Origin: Heligmosomoides polygyrus polygyrus
Taxonomy: Eukaryota; Nematoda; Chromadorea; Rhabditida; Heligmosomidae
Length of the DNA stretch: 64,000 nt
Reading direction: 5' to 3'
Assembly (NCBI GenBank): GCA_947396885.1
Contig: OX377204.1
Span: forward strand, 42,953,139-43,017,138
The translations under genes and the position numbers were made by a program. The notes beneath the pieces were generated by a model, which did no database searches, was not told where the DNA came from, and worked only from the letters and a program-made list of their open reading frames with translations. Below, one piece after another: positions 9,561-22,146 of the stretch (position 1 is its first letter; every line of letters starts with the position of its first letter).

Positions 9561-10520
9561 GATGATACTGCGAGGCCTATAGGCCTCCCGTCTTCATAGT
9601 TTTGGTAAGGAGTAGAAAATTATTTTGAAAAATACTAAGGACAAAGAACGGGAAAAAACAACCTCGTATTAATACCTCCTAGGGAGGTTATCTGATCGCA
9701 CAATGAATACATAAAACGTACTCACCCAACTTTTAATGTTCAGCAGTCTATGACTTCTCTGAACGTTAAAAGTTGGGTGAGGATGTCTTTATAGTTCCGA
9801 GAGCAGTACAGAGAAGAAGATCTTCGCCAAGAATTGGCTTCTTGGGAGCTGCTGCCGTTTGTGAGAATTCCCCAAATGCAAAGTGACTGACAAGGTCGAA
9901 AACGACAGGTTTTTGCTACCAAAACCCAACCAACAAACTCAAAGCTGAGCGCGGCAGCTATCCCGAAAATCACATGATTCACTTCGAATCGCGTTCATTG
10001 TGCTTTTCCTAGAAAAACAAAGTCAGCATTGTGTCTCTGCTGTTATCACATAGTTGCCTTACACCAGAGTTGAAAAATTCTCAGTGGATCATTCATATCA
10101 GTTAGGTAGAAATTTACAGTGCCACGGATCATGAACAACCACTTCTGCAAACATTCGATTCTTCGAAATTCTCTGCTCTCGGGTGTGGCAGTTTTTTTTC
10201 TCAGAGGACGCGCACTTTTGACTGCTATTGTGTACCAAACTTTCCTTCACTGCGTTTCCCAACAGTGGCTCATTTCATATGTGTGATATTGCAGTACTTC
10301 GACCGTCCACGGGACTTCTTTCCCAACCACTTCGACGTAGACGCGTGCTCAAGTCGCAGTGCCTACGCATTCATTCCATTCTCAGCTGGTCCTAGGAACT
10401 GCATAGGTAAAGAATCAGTCATCATTTATTCACTTATTTGAATGTGTACATAGTTACAGTTGCACGCAGTGAGAATACAAACACAAAAAGTACAGAACTC
10501 TACAACTACGCATAAGAACT
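9561..10520. other. No recognised gene or repeat
   Basis: AT-rich sequence without a supportable gene. The only structure noted is AACGTTAAAAGTTGGGTGAG around 9759-9780, which is an inverted echo of CTCACCCAACTTTTAATGTT at 9720-9739 (a 20-bp stem with a 19-nt loop and one or two mismatches). Confidence 0.5.
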
Positions 10521-10523
10521 ATT

Positions 10524-11240
10524 AGGGTGTCCCACACGGAATGTCGCTTCAGACCGAAAAGTTAAATTCATACAAAGCAATTAGAACCAAACTTTTATTC
10601 GGTAATATATTCTCCACAATTATCAGCAATCTTTCGCCAACGCACGCGCAAAGAATGGATCTCGTCTTTAAAGAAATGAGCTGGCCGCGAATCGAGGAAG
10701 TTGGACACTCAATTCGGACTTCGCCTAGTCGGCGAATTTTTTCATAGCCAAGGCGTGCTGCATCGAGCGGAATATGTGGCAGTCGGGTGGTGCAATATTA
10801 GGGTCGGCGGATGAGGCAAAACTGTCCAAAAAGTTCCTCAATTTTCTGCTGAACGACTTTTGCGATATCAGGTCTCGCATTATCATGCAACAGGTAGGTA
10901 GAAGACATGTCAACTCGATTTGGAGCAGGATTTGGAGTAGGGTTTGGAGCAAACAAACTCTACTGCAATCTCCCGAGTCGATGCTGTCGGGTCAGCTTCA
11001 ACGGCAGTCCGTGAAAATTCATTACCCAGGAAAGGCCATGTCTTCCGTGCTCTTCGTCTTCAAGACTTTCGTCGCCGGCGGCAAACGTTGAAGCCACCAC
11101 TCGCATTGTATTTCGATAACGATATCTTCGCCAAATGCAGCAATCAAGAAACGGGGCGATTCCGCAGCGGACTTCTTCAATTTGAAGTCGCAGAGCATGT
11201 ACGCGAGCACAACCGTTTTCTGGTCCATTGTAGTCTGAAG
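10524..11240 (-). pseudogene. mariner transposon remnant 2, internally deleted
   Basis: The minus strand starts a mariner transposase at 11228 with MDQKTVVLAYMLCDFKLKKS, FGEDIV and, in a shifted frame, GDESLEDEEHGR (the N-terminal HTH region). About 150 bp on, the text jumps from EADPTASTREIA to LLHDNARPDIAKVVQQKIEE (second catalytic Asp). It then continues in other frames with IAPPDCHIFRSMQHAL (third Asp region) and a degraded FFARALAKDCR tail. The segment with the first catalytic Asp (DEKW) is deleted. A possible terminal repeat starting GGGTGTCCCACACGG lies at 10524 next to a TA. Non-functional. Confidence 0.88.
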
Positions 11241-11259
11241 GGATTTCAGAAACGGATGG

Positions 11260-12860
11260 TGAATAATGTAGTAAAAACAGCAAACGTAATCCAGCCTCTT
11301 AAACTGAGGTAATGAATTCTTTTTTGTTCTTGTTGAGAATCCTAAAAACTCAGAACCGGCCTTAAGGTGGAGGAGTTGTTGTTGTTTACAGTTTCCTCCT
11401 CCCTCTCTGATCTTGAAGCTGAGGTGATTCTGGAGACAAGTCAAATACAAGCTTCTTGCTACATCTTTGCTGACCTCACATTTTGGAAGAATATCGTGGA
11501 AAAACACAGGGATTCGACCAAGGACCGTTTTAAAGTCACAGCAGTTTAAAAAGGTCCTTGGGAGTCCCTTTTTAAACCGCCATAATATGACAACGGCAAC
11601 AAGTAACCTCTCCGAATCTTCTTGTTTTTTAGGATGTGGCGAAAGCGTTTGCGCCGAAACGTTAGCCGGATAAAATTTCCATAACAATCTTGGCCACATG
11701 CTTGACACATTTCTACGATCCTGACAGAATTTCCATTCCAGCCTAATATCGTAGTGATGCCAGCTGAAGGAGTCATCGCTCCAGCTACTCCAAGCTTTGG
11801 TTCGATGTCGCGCCACTGTAGAACAAGCATCCCTACATTTGGGAAGTATGGATTGGTGCCGAACTTCAGGGAAGGGCAACGCCTTTCTTGCCGCAAAGGA
11901 ATCACAAGCGTGTCCTGGGTTGCTCGTCTCTATCAACCCGAACTTTGTCTTGCTCCATTTCTTTGGCATCTTCTGCTGCTCAGCATAACCTTTCAAGTTT
12001 CGAGCGATTCGTCTGTCGAGCATTGCCAGCCAATGCGTGCTGGAACTCCCCGTAATGAGACCCGAGGTTTCGGTTCGCGATCACTTTGGTCTATTTCAGG
12101 GCAGCGATTTGCAGTGATGGAGGAGAAGGTGCTTCTAGCTCGTCTTGTGCGGCAATTCCGCTTCCGCGCTACTATGACTTTCCAAGAGAACAGAGGACTG
12201 CCGGAGCTCGTCCTCCGGCCAAGCAGAGGCGTTCCTCTGATTGTTGAACGACGCCTAGAGTAGTTTACGACTACTCGCTGCCACGAATTCACACCCAGTG
12301 TGTGCAGAAACCTTGATTCCCACTCGGAGTCGTTGTGCTCCTTTCTTATGATGATTTCACTGTACATAATTGCTCATTGTTTTGCCACATGCTGGTTGAT
12401 CTTCAAACACCTGATTGTATAGTACACAAACAATGCCTGCGAGATAAACGTTGAGCTAGCGCCGGAACGACTGGGTAAGTGATATGTTGCTGGACCGGAA
12501 GCTGTGGAGAAACTTTGTATAAAGATGAGAGGAGGTGGGAAAACAACTCCAAGAAAGCTCCGAATGCTCGCCACGGTACTGCAGGAGTCCTAGAAGTGCG
12601 CACTTCGCAGATTTCCGCTCGCCGTCTTAGCCACAAATCAGGACGAGTTACGCGCCGACCATGCCAATGCTGAGGAATGTGCTGTACTTTGCAAGTTGCC
12701 TCCGCTACGTGCTGCTAGTGGTCCATATGTTGCGTAATGACTCAGGTCAGGTGTTCATAAGGATCTCGTGGTGTTTAGCCGCAATCGGTTTAGGGGCGGC
12801 TCAGAAGTGCACTGGGACATTCACTGTTCATCATCTGCCCTCTGAGTTTGGATGAGCGTA
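11260..12860. other. No supportable gene; misleading long minus-strand frame
   Basis: A 333-codon minus-strand frame (11022-12023) spans this region. Its last 68 codons are the mariner N-terminus and the rest resembles no family I know, so it is a chance read-through. A Penelope-like footprint lies at 11634-11675. Nothing else was recognised up to the A1 target site at 12861. Confidence 0.6.
11634..11675 (+). other. Possible Penelope-like terminal repeat footprint with decayed hammerhead core
   Basis: The plus strand reads GGATGTGGCGAAAGCG then TTTGCGCCGAAACGTTAGCC, followed by GGATAAAAT. A GGCG/CGCC stem followed directly by GAAAC, with GATG just upstream, is the layout of a type I hammerhead stem II plus GAAA box. 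CGAAACGT near the end is typical of Penelope-like terminal repeats. The CUGAUGA box is degraded (GGATGTG), so cleavage activity is not expected. Confidence 0.3.
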
Positions 12861-12873
12861 GGAAAATGCAAAT
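12861..12873. repeat. Target-site duplication of A1, 3' side
   Basis: GGAAAATGCAAAT, repeated at 16039-16051. Confidence 0.9.
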
Positions 12874-15800
12874 ACTTACTTACTTTGATGGTCCTTTTGT
12901 CGGCTGGAGGTCTTCTCAGCGGGGACCACAACTCTTCCAGACCGCTCGATCTCTGGCTGCTTGCATCCAGTGAGGCAGACTCCGCTCTCTGAAAGATCTC
13001 GACAATGAGTCTGTCGATCGCGTTGGCGGTCGTCCCAGAGGTCTCTTATGGTCTCTCGGAAGCCATTCTGTGACACGGAGACTCCATCTATCGTCCTCTC
13101 GTCGAAGCAGGTGTCCGGCCCAGCGATATTTGGACTTCTTCATGTACTGCAGCGGGACTGCTAATTGCGACTTTTCCCGTAGCTCCGAGCTTCGTAGGCC
13201 TTCTTGCTTGCTGACGAAGGCCTGTCCTTAGAAGACATCTCTCCAGTGCACGATGCGTTGTTTGCATTGCTCTGGCGATTGTCCTGTTGTCGGGCCAGGT
13301 TTCCGTCGCGTAACACATCGCAGGCAGTACAGAGGCGTTGAATATCGAGGCTCTGGGGCCCGGATCCTTGACCTGATCGGTGACTTCGCGAATCGATCTG
13401 AGGGCTGCCCATTCTGCGTGTCTCCTGCGGGCGATTTCAGGAGCGAGGTCGTTATTCATGTTCAGCTCTCTTTCCAGATAAACGTAGGAGTCGACCTGTT
13501 GTAGAGCGACTCCATTTAACCTTACGAGTCCCGTGTCACACCACTGGTTGACCATAAACTGCGTTTTGGACATATTCATGCCCAATCCAATCTTCATACC
13601 TGCCTGCCACATTGAGCTCGTTCAGCATTTCCTCGACTTCTGCCGTGCTGGTAGAGATGAGAACAATATCGTCGGCGAAGCGAAGGTTACTGATCAGTTT
13701 ACCGTCGACAAGGTAGCCTTTATCGTTCCAGTTCAAGTCTTTCATGGCATCCTGGAGTGCCGCTGTGAATAGCTTAGGAGAAATCGTGTCTCCCTGCCGT
13801 ACTCCTTTCCCGATAGGAATTTTAAGCTTTCGATCGAACAGCTGGATGGCAGTCGATGTGTTCGAGAAGCATTCGTCGAGAAGTCGGATGTAGGGCGATG
13901 GTATACCAGCGTGCACAAGTGCGTTCAAAACGGCGTTGATTTCCACAGAGTCGAACGCTTTCCGGTAATCCACGAAGACAAGGACAAGTGGGAGGTGGTA
14001 TTTGCGGCTCCTCTCGATGAGCTGTGAGACAGTCTGAATATGGTGCATGCAGGAGAAATCCTTGCGAAACCCTGCTTGCTCCACTGGCTGATATTCATCC
14101 AAGCAACGCTCCATGCGGTTAAGCAGTATCTCGGTGAAGATCTTGTACACAACCGAGAGAAGACTGATGGGTCGATAGTTGTTTATATCCTCCTGCTGAC
14201 CTTTTTTGATGATTAAAACTGTTTTCGACTCCTTCCATGAGTCCGGAATCCTACCAAGTCGAAGGTAGTGGTTGAAGTGCTTGGCAAGAAGTGAGCAGAG
14301 GGCACTGCCACCCGCACGAAGGAGATCAGCTGAAATGCCGTCTAGTCCGGGAGCAGTGCCCGGTTTCATCCTTCTGATGGCATGAGCAACTTCTGGTTCC
14401 AGAATGGGAGGTACTTCCTCAGCTGGTGGCATCAAGCATTTCGGGACAGTGATGGAAGAATGGAACAGATCTGTGTAGAATTCTTGAACGATGGCCTCCA
14501 TCGCTCTTCAAGACGTTTGCGTTGTTCCATCCTTATCTACAAGGGCTGACATTATTGCCTTCTGATCGCAGAGATCTCGTTTGCAGCGCTTTATGCTTGA
14601 ACCTTTCCCAGCCGCTTCTAACAGCTTCAATCTTCTGTAGGCTTGAATGGACTCCTTCACTGCAATTCGAAAGGCCTTCGAGATGGTGATTTTTTTCCAG
14701 ATGGGAAGCATTAGGATCCAGTTTAACAGCTCTTCTTTGCTCCAAGAGCTTAATCGCATGTGCGCTGAGTCTTGAAGCAGACGGTGATGTGGCTTCGTGA
14801 GAGCTGCTAGCACATTTCAACAGCCCTTTGAAGAGAAGGTCGTAGTCTTCCGATGGATCTTCAAAAAGATTCCAATCATACGACTTTATCGCATATTCCA
14901 ACTCCTCAGACTTGAATGTGGGGATCCTCACCGGTGCCGGTTTATGAGTGTCACGCTTGAACATCCTCTTTTTGAGAGTCAGCTTCGCACGGACAAGACG
15001 GTGATCCGAGCCGGTGTCAAATGAAGGCAGCACGGAGACGTCGAACAGACTCCAGCGTCTGTTTGTAAGAACATGGTCGATCTCCGAACGTGTTTCTCCA
15101 TTTGGGCTTTCCCAGGTCCATCGTCGGTTTGAAGGCTTCTTAAACATAGAATTTCCATGGTAGAGACGGCACGCGGATAGGAAGTCTATCAGGCGCTCTC
15201 CGTTTTTGTTCCTTGAGGAAGTTCCATGTGGTCCTAGCCTCCATTCATCGTGATCATTCGTACCGACGATGGCGTTAAAGTCGCCATCGACAACTTTGTA
15301 GTAGCTCTTCTCGTCGTTGACATTCCTTTCGAACAGCTTGTAGAATTCCTTTTTATTTCTTCATCTGTGGCCGCAGATGTTGGAGCATATCCATTTGTGA
15401 TGGAGATGGTTCCTTGATTTTTGGTTTCCAGACGAAGAACAGCTACTCGCGGACTGATGATCTTATAAGAGTCTACTAGGTGGTGCACTGTCGAATTGAC
15501 GAGAAATCCAACTCCGCCAATATTCTTTCTGTCCACCTTTGCTCCGATAATGAGAAGCTCGTTGTGGTCGGTCCTTCTTATGGTTTCCGTTCTGCCTTTC
15601 GTTTCCTGCAGGGCGATAACGTCGTATTTGATGTTGCGGCTTCTGTAAAGCAGTGTCCGAAGATCCTGCTCAGATGCGATCGAACGACAGTTATAAGTGC
15701 AGACGAATAGGCAGTTTCTGTGTCGTGCTGGGAGGGAGTTTCCGGTAGTCCGATTCCAATGACGTCCTGATAGTTTAACTACGAGATTAGATGGCCCCTC

Positions 15801-16038
15801 GCCGGAGGTGGATGCAACCGACGTCGTAGAAGTCCACCTCCGGCGCGCGGAGGACTGGGGCACGGGTTTAGTTGTTTGAGCCATAGCGGTGGTCTGGTTA
15901 CTCACATGTTCCTGGCCAGGGGTACAGGAGAGCCGCCCATACACGACAAAGCGTCGCCTACTGCGTGACCGTTTGTGCCGTTAGCCATCACAAAGTGATG
16001 TTCATCCCTTCACCGCGGTGAGGTGGCACATGAAGGGG
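12874..16038 (-). mobile_element. RTE family A, copy 1 (A1): full-length, older
   Basis: A full-length RTE-type LINE flanked by GGAAAATGCAAAT at 12861-12873 and 16039-16051. The endonuclease starts around 15944 (an in-frame ATG at 15882-15884), with FVCTYNCRS and IALQETKG. The frame is broken near 15300 and 15140. RT lies at 13536-14501 with NYRPISLLSVVYK, an intact motif A (VFVDYRKAFDSV), GKGVRQGD and [11 protein letters not shown]. The C-terminus (KYRWAGHLLRREDDRW, 12916-13143) follows in another frame. An in-frame TGA lies just before the RT start. The 3' tail ends in AAGT repeats. The 5' end is an HDV-like ribozyme. Confidence 0.95.
15974..16038 (-). ncRNA. HDV-like self-cleaving ribozyme at the A1 5' end
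   Basis: Read on the minus strand from 16038: P1 CCCCUUC pairs with 16011-16005 (GAAGGGA; six pairs plus one C-A mismatch at the first position). P2 UGUGCC (16030-16025) pairs with GGCACA (15979-15974). P3 ACC/GGU closes a 7-nt L3 (UCACCGC). P4 CAUCAC-UUU-GUGAUG is fully Watson-Crick. J4/2 contains GCUAAC with the expected catalytic C. The nested double-pseudoknot order P1-P2-P3-P3'-P1'-P4-P2' is complete. The P1 mismatch may weaken this copy. Confidence 0.82.
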
Positions 16039-16051
16039 GGAAAATGCAAAT
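16039..16051. repeat. Target-site duplication of A1, 5' side
   Basis: GGAAAATGCAAAT, identical to 12861-12873. It fixes the A1 5' end within the G-run at 16035-16040. Confidence 0.9.
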
Positions 16052-17900
16052 GGCAACAATATTTCCTGCAGCGTCCTCGTGATGTTTGTCGCCAATGAAG
16101 TTTTCTTAAGAGATAATTTCGAATTTCTCATCAGTTCGATCTTTCATTGGACGTCTCCGTAAACTGCGACGACGCTCTAATTGGAGACCAGTGAATAGAA
16201 ATGTTATTAAAAACGAAGATCTATAACAAGAAGCGTCAACCAATTTGAATTCTGAAAATTCCGTCTCAGGTGAGCGAATCTCTCTGCAATCAGTCCATGT
16301 AAATGATATGGTCAGCAGTTTGCCAACTAGTATCAAGATTTCCAGGGTACTCAAGGGACTGCGCACTTATTACACCCACTTTTCAACTCTTGGAACCGTT
16401 TTTGAGGACAGCGCGTATTTTTAAAAGCATATAAAATTCATAGGATTCCCTCCAAACGTTTGTGTGAAATTTTCTGCTAAGCCGTGTTCTTGCGCAACAA
16501 GAAGGAGAAATGTTCAATCAGTCTCCACTTTACGATCTGGCGCCGCCAAGATGCGAGTGGTTGGTAAAGCTTCCTAGAAAAGAAGCCATTCATTACGAAG
16601 AGCGAATTATGGGCAGTATAGAACCGTTTCCGGTAAATCTAGAGAGGAATTAGCTTGTAGGAACCATTACGGCACTTCTCGGTCGCCTGAAAGTATCACA
16701 TTTGGAGCATATTTTTTTTACTGGTGACACAGTTCAAAAAGGAATTCACAAAGTGTTCGTAAATTAGTGTACAATATGCTGCAAGTCCGGGAACAACGAA
16801 ATCTGCTTTAAATGTGTCCTGCATGTTCCTTCTGTCCGAGCGGCTACTCTAAATAAGGCATCGTTAGATTCATTCCTGCAGAAACTACACGATGTTGATT
16901 CTAAAGCTCCACCTTATTTAATCTACAGCACCTCGCCCCTAACACGCCACTTTGTAAGGCTCTTTGAAGGCTTTCGGAGCAGAATTGTCACTGTGTGCAA
17001 AGGTATGTCGAAAATGTCTTCCGACAGTTCAGGTCTGAGGTCTAGCTGCCCAACTGGTTACAATTAGAAAATCTTTGCCGGTGGATTTCATTGTCAATAT
17101 TATGCCACATTGATGAAAAGCTCGGCTTCGTCCAAAGTTATGATTAATTGAAGTTAGGAGCCTAAAACGGCTGAAACTTTCCGCCTAGCCTAACATTTAG
17201 TCCCAGCGATACTAACGCATTACAAGGTGGACTCAGCCTTACAACCTGCAACTTCGAACAAGCCAATTCCGATAACAACTCGGAGTTTGTGGCAATAGCC
17301 AACAATTACCAACCAGCGTGAACTGGTTATTGGAAGGGGCACTGTTCTGGTGCACGAGAGACCTTTTTGGCCAGTGTTCCAACCTCAAAAGGAGATCTCT
17401 TCCGAGCAGACCCACGCGCAAGCTGAAGTCGGAAAACACACACCTGCTGGTGGGATGGTAGACAAGGGGCGGATTCGACCAAACATGAGGCTTGTTTCCA
17501 GCCGCTTCGCACCAACTTCCTCCAGAGTTCCGTGTTCCTCAAAAACACGTATTCTCAGGAACAAGGAATTGATTGCAGACTTTTACTGCCAGCCACTCGT
17601 CACTAGCAGTCGAGCGCCAAGAATGAGCAGACGAGCACCGAGCACAGCATGTGTTTTCAGTTCGAGGACGACGTTTAGGATTCTTTGAAGAGTGTCCGCG
17701 TTCAGCTGCTTCGCAACTCCACCTACGACGTATTTCCGAGTTCATGCTTTAACGAGCGTGTGGCGGTGATAAAGAGACAGCATTGAATGAAATCTTCACT
17801 TCTCCTAGGGGAAGTGCTTCAGTTCGGTGTCCTTGAAATTTCCATGTTTCGTGCTTGGACAACAGAAGAAGAGTTGACCTTTGTTTTTGGCGATTGCTGT
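16052..17900. other. No recognised gene or repeat
   Basis: Unique-looking sequence. Open frames of 66-112 codons on both strands (for example 17350-17688 plus) show no family motif, signal peptide or splice context that I can support. Confidence 0.5.
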
Positions 17901-17907
17901 AAGTCCA

Positions 17908-18210
17908 CTACAAAGCAACTGCTTGTCGTCTGCCCACAGGATTGCGGTAAATAGGGTTTTGGAGCGAGCCCAGAGATTTACAACCCCGAAACGGCGAAAA
18001 CCCAAAGGGGCCTTTGGCTCTGCCGCTGCTGTTTCCTCTCCTTCCAAGTGTCATGCTCCTATGCTGCATACCGTTCCGCTGAGGCAGCTGGCTGAGAGCA
18101 GAGGTGTCCTCTGCCCCTGACGCTGCGTTAACTTCTCTCGGCTCTCGTCGCCCTCTTCTTCTTCTGGTTGCCCGCCCTGAGATGTCAGCTGTTTCATCTT
18201 CGCTTGTCAT
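17908..18210 (-). CDS. Candidate first exon, basic N-terminal region (hypothetical)
   Basis: I do not recognise this. From an ATG at 18210 the minus strand reads MTSEDETADISGRATRRRRG then RREPREVN and a Ser/Gly/Arg-rich, low-hydrophobicity stretch (SQLPQRNG, LGRRGNSSGRAKGPFGF). An acidic start followed by an RRRRGRR cluster would suit a disordered, nuclear-type N-terminus. The frame ends at 17908, but a second minus-strand frame (17805-18047) is open across the same DNA, so an intron or frame change could lie near 18000. No trans-splice or acceptor site was confirmed upstream. It could equally be chance. Confidence 0.25.
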   Translation of the reverse strand: MTSEDETADISGRATRRRRGRREPREVNAASGAEDTSALSQLPQRNGMQHRSMTLGRRGNSSGRAKGPFGFSPFRGCKSLGSLQNPIYRNPVGRRQAVAL

Positions 18211-21200
18211 CCATCCGCTTTAATCAACACTCACAGTAGTTCAAGGGCCTGAAACACTCGTCATAATTTATCGCTTTTTCCCAGTCCTGCTCACATTTCC
18301 CCACAGCGTCACAACCTGCTCTGCGTATTGATGTTGTTAAAATTTGGAGGTTCCTCTCCTCAACAATCAACCAACGATTGTCTAAGCTTTCTCCGCTGTG
18401 ACTGCCACGAAGCCTTTCACTGCGCCGGAACGTCAGCAGCTATGATTTTTCAGAAAATTACTACGGAACAAACTGGAACTTCTCGTAGATCTTCGCCGTC
18501 GACATTTGGCTAGAACTAAGAACAGGAAACCTTTGACGCTGCTCGATAAGCTGTTGACGTAATATAGCCTAGATAATGACCACTTCCATGTTCTTTGCTG
18601 CGATTGAACTGAATTATTACATCAGCAGCAGCATTGTAGTAGATGCATTTAGCGACCGTTACCCATTATGTGCTCCTGTCTCACAAAATCATACCGATTA
18701 GGAATATTCCAATTGTATGGTTTGTAATGAAAACGATGTGAACTACCCGGTCAAGGAATTGGCAGCGAATTGGAGAGTTGACTTCTAGACGTTCATAGTT
18801 GCGCAGTAGATAGGTAAATCTTACTGACTAGTTGGAAAGTGACGCTCATCGTAAGAGGGATTAGAGCTTGTCGCGCTTTCGGCTCTTGAATTGTTGGAGG
18901 AATTTGCTCGTTCGAATTCTATAAACGTGATACAGAGCAGCTATCTAAGGAATCTTTCGTGGGGATCGCGTACTAATTAGAACGGGACCGAAAAATTCTT
19001 TACGCAGGGTAGATGACATGCCTAACAAGTAAGTGGGCACTTCAGACTTCAGAGTAGGCACTTCAGAAGCCCATATCCCTCAGTTTCATCTTCTGTGTGC
19101 TCTTCAAAGAAAATTTCCAGATGTCGTGTTAGCCACTGCTTCCGATTCTTATTGTACCCTGTCAACTCCATCGGGAAGGAGGGAATTGGAGTAACAAACT
19201 TGCGCTTTGAGTTTCGGATACAACCCACTCCCTTGTCGTCACAGCCGTTGTCCGCCAGCCATTTTTTTCGGCAATCTTATGTGGAAACGTTTAAAGGCAA
19301 TCTTGTCGATGATCGTTGAAGAATTGACTTCGGAACAACGCTTGAGGTATACTCAGTGAATTTCACCAAGGAACAACTGTCTCCATCAGCAGGAACCCTT
19401 CGCCACTGAAGGCGATCACATGCGCAGCATATGAGGTCTGCAGTTTAAGCATGAGTGCTGCAAACGCCCCAGAAAACCCTTCAAAAGTTTTCCCGTTAAA
19501 TGTCTCCGGCTATTGCGAATAAAACTTGTCTGAAAATTGCAATAAATAGGCAGTAGCGTGATTAGAAGCCAATTATCAGCTTTACAGAGACTGGGGTGAG
19601 CAATGCTATGGAAGAACGTTCTCCTCTTTAAAGCTCCAGTGATCCAGTATGAGTCGCACAAATTCGCTGCCAAGGTTTTTGCCGAATTTCCCATTGCGAG
19701 AGCTAAAAAATCAGCAGCGTTTTGTCTTGTTATTCTCGTCGAGCTCATTTGATTTTCTGGTGCAGCTTCTGGTGCAGGAGCTTTCCTCGTTCCCCTCACT
19801 GCAGTGTTGCTTCAGTATCTGATGTTCTTTCGAGCCGGCCTGCTGCTACTAACCTTGTCCTGCACTCGTCCGTCTCCTCTTTATTACGATGCCTCGCCGC
19901 TGCGCACGAAGCGAGACAACGAGAACTCGTCCACCATGGCCACGTTCACTGGTATGTTTTCTTCTTGCCAGCCTCGCAGCGCTTCTACAGTTTCACCGCT
20001 CAAAGCGCCGCCGCCATCGAAGAACGCAGTTCTTCGTGCGTCACTTTCCAGCAGCCGTGCGCCTACCTCTGAGGGCTGGAGGGAGGTAAAGCAGCCGATA
20101 TTAGGCCAATTGACTCCAGCGAGTTCCGCAAATGTAACCACTTGATTGGTTTGTCCTCCTCCCATGGCAGTGAACTCTGTTCTACCGAGAAGCGGATAGA
20201 CGTCGTAGACGATCCAAAAAACAACTCTTTGAGTACGTCTTTCACACCTAACACTCTTTGAGCGCTGTCTTGAGCGATGTGCCAGAGCTGGCTGCTCACA
20301 CAATGATTTATACACTGAACACTGAGGAAATTGGATCCTGAAAACCCCTTTTCAGCCACTCAGCGTAAGCCCGCCCTTTTCCAGATGGCTCATCTCGTTT
20401 GCTCTCAATTCGTGGTAAAGTATGCCGAGCGGACAGACAAGTTGCTTCTTAATTCCAAACCGCGATTCTTGATCAGAAAAAGCCCGCGCACTAATCGTTG
20501 CTCTTCGATGACTTGCAATCACCGGACCGTAAGCATTGCTGTCGGCAGCATGTGGCGACTTCTTCTTCTGATCACGAAAGTTCATGCAACGAAATGAAAG
20601 GACCTATGTACTTTCAAACGGTGTGAAGTATGCGGATCTTCATTCACAAGGCAGTGAGCAGGAGGTGAGGAATGCGTGCGTTGTGTAAAGAAAAGAGGAG
20701 GCATTTCCCCAGAAAACCGGATTAAATTATGAGGCCTTAGTAACGAACCTGAAAATAGCGCGGAGCGTAGTGAGCACGACCAGAGAATCCTCGTCAGCTG
20801 AATGTTTCGCGATTTCAGCAACCGTGTATTGATCAGTCGCTCCCTAAGATTCCTGACGCCGCTCCCAATTTCTATGCTTCACTCCGAAACCGAGGTTCTG
20901 CACAACACATTCCATCAGTCTCTGTTCTAAAAAGTGAACGCATTAGGTCGGACCGAACGCTTCCGTCGTCCTAGAGGTTTGAATGTTCCCGTCCTTGCTT
21001 AAGTTCTATATTCCACAACTCGATGGGAGGTTTTGCACCCCCACTTACCAAGAAAAACTTGTCGGTTTAAATGCGTGTAGAATCTATAAGATGCCTTCCA
21101 AAAATTCGATTAACCCACTTTTTGAGCGCGCCGTACGATTTTCGTTTCAGAGAGCTGCGCGCCGAGAATCTCGGAAACGATGATACAGAATCAAATCGAA

Positions 21201-22146
21201 GTCTAGGTGCCATATCATGAGGGAAGCGGCAGAAAACCCCGCAGTACTGACATGAGACTCTTCGAACCAGGAGAGAAATAGCTCATCATACCTAAATAGA
21301 GGATCGTCCAGAGGACTAAGTAGAAGCGAAGCCCAAACAATTTTTCCAAAATCCTGCAGACCTTTCAAAATTTACCTTGCTTTACAGCCATTTTCTTATG
21401 CAGGGCATAGGAAGAAAAAATCGTTTACTTAGTCCTCACTCTACAGTCTACTCCTCAACAAAGGGGATTCGAACGTCACCTTCGCCTTCCTTCTTTAGTG
21501 CGATAAGGACAAGCATTTTCTCGAAGTGTGCATGTATTATAAAGAGCACATCACGGACAATAACAATGACAATAACATGATCCTTGAAAAGTATGCGGAA
21601 GAACTGGGGTCCTTCGGCAAACTTTGCCAAGCTTCTAGCCCACTCTCGGGAAATTATTTTCAGCTCCTATGCCCTAGTTCGCTGCGATTTAGCTATTAGA
21701 TTAGAGAAGGATATGTTGATGAGCAGCACAAAAACAATTTACTGAAAACCCTGCTAGTGCCCTGCACTTGTATATAAAGGGTTTCTAGCCATCCCAGCAA
21801 ACTCCAAATAATACGTCGATAGGCTCATCCTTTTAAGAGCTCTACTTCTATAAAATCTGATCATTTGACCATTTCGGTGTGGTCGTTCTCGTGACATATT
21901 ATTCTCCATGTGTGCAATCCGCTAGCTAGACACGATGTTGGCTAGTCTGATCACAATGTTTTAGCTCTTTCGGAGAAAAAAAAACAACGGATCAAAACAA
22001 AAAACAAAAACAAAAAAACCGTTAGTCCATTCTTCGGAAATATTTGTTCACTGAAAACATCGCAACGGTAACAGGAATGACCATTAGCATCACATAGTAC
22101 ACAGAATAGAAGTTTAGGATTTTCTCCATGATCAAACTACCTACTC
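18211..22146. other. Largely unrecognised sequence
   Basis: No transposon core or RNA gene is recognised. Opposed open frames near 19722-20360 (113 codons plus, 143 codons minus) overlap each other and neither has a known domain. The plus frame begins with the hydrophobic LLQYLMFFRAGLLLLTLSC but lacks clear splice or expression signals. 21979-22020 is an A-rich low-complexity run. Confidence 0.5.

Noticed and set aside
11022..12023. A 333-codon minus-strand frame
   Set aside because: Its last 68 codons are a mariner N-terminus; the upstream part has no family resemblance and no start or splice support. A chance fusion.
19722..20360. Gene candidate with hydrophobic N-terminus (plus) or 143-codon minus frame
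   Set aside because: The two strands are both open over the same DNA, neither has a known domain, and the tentative splice signals give an intron of only about 20 bp. Not enough to call.
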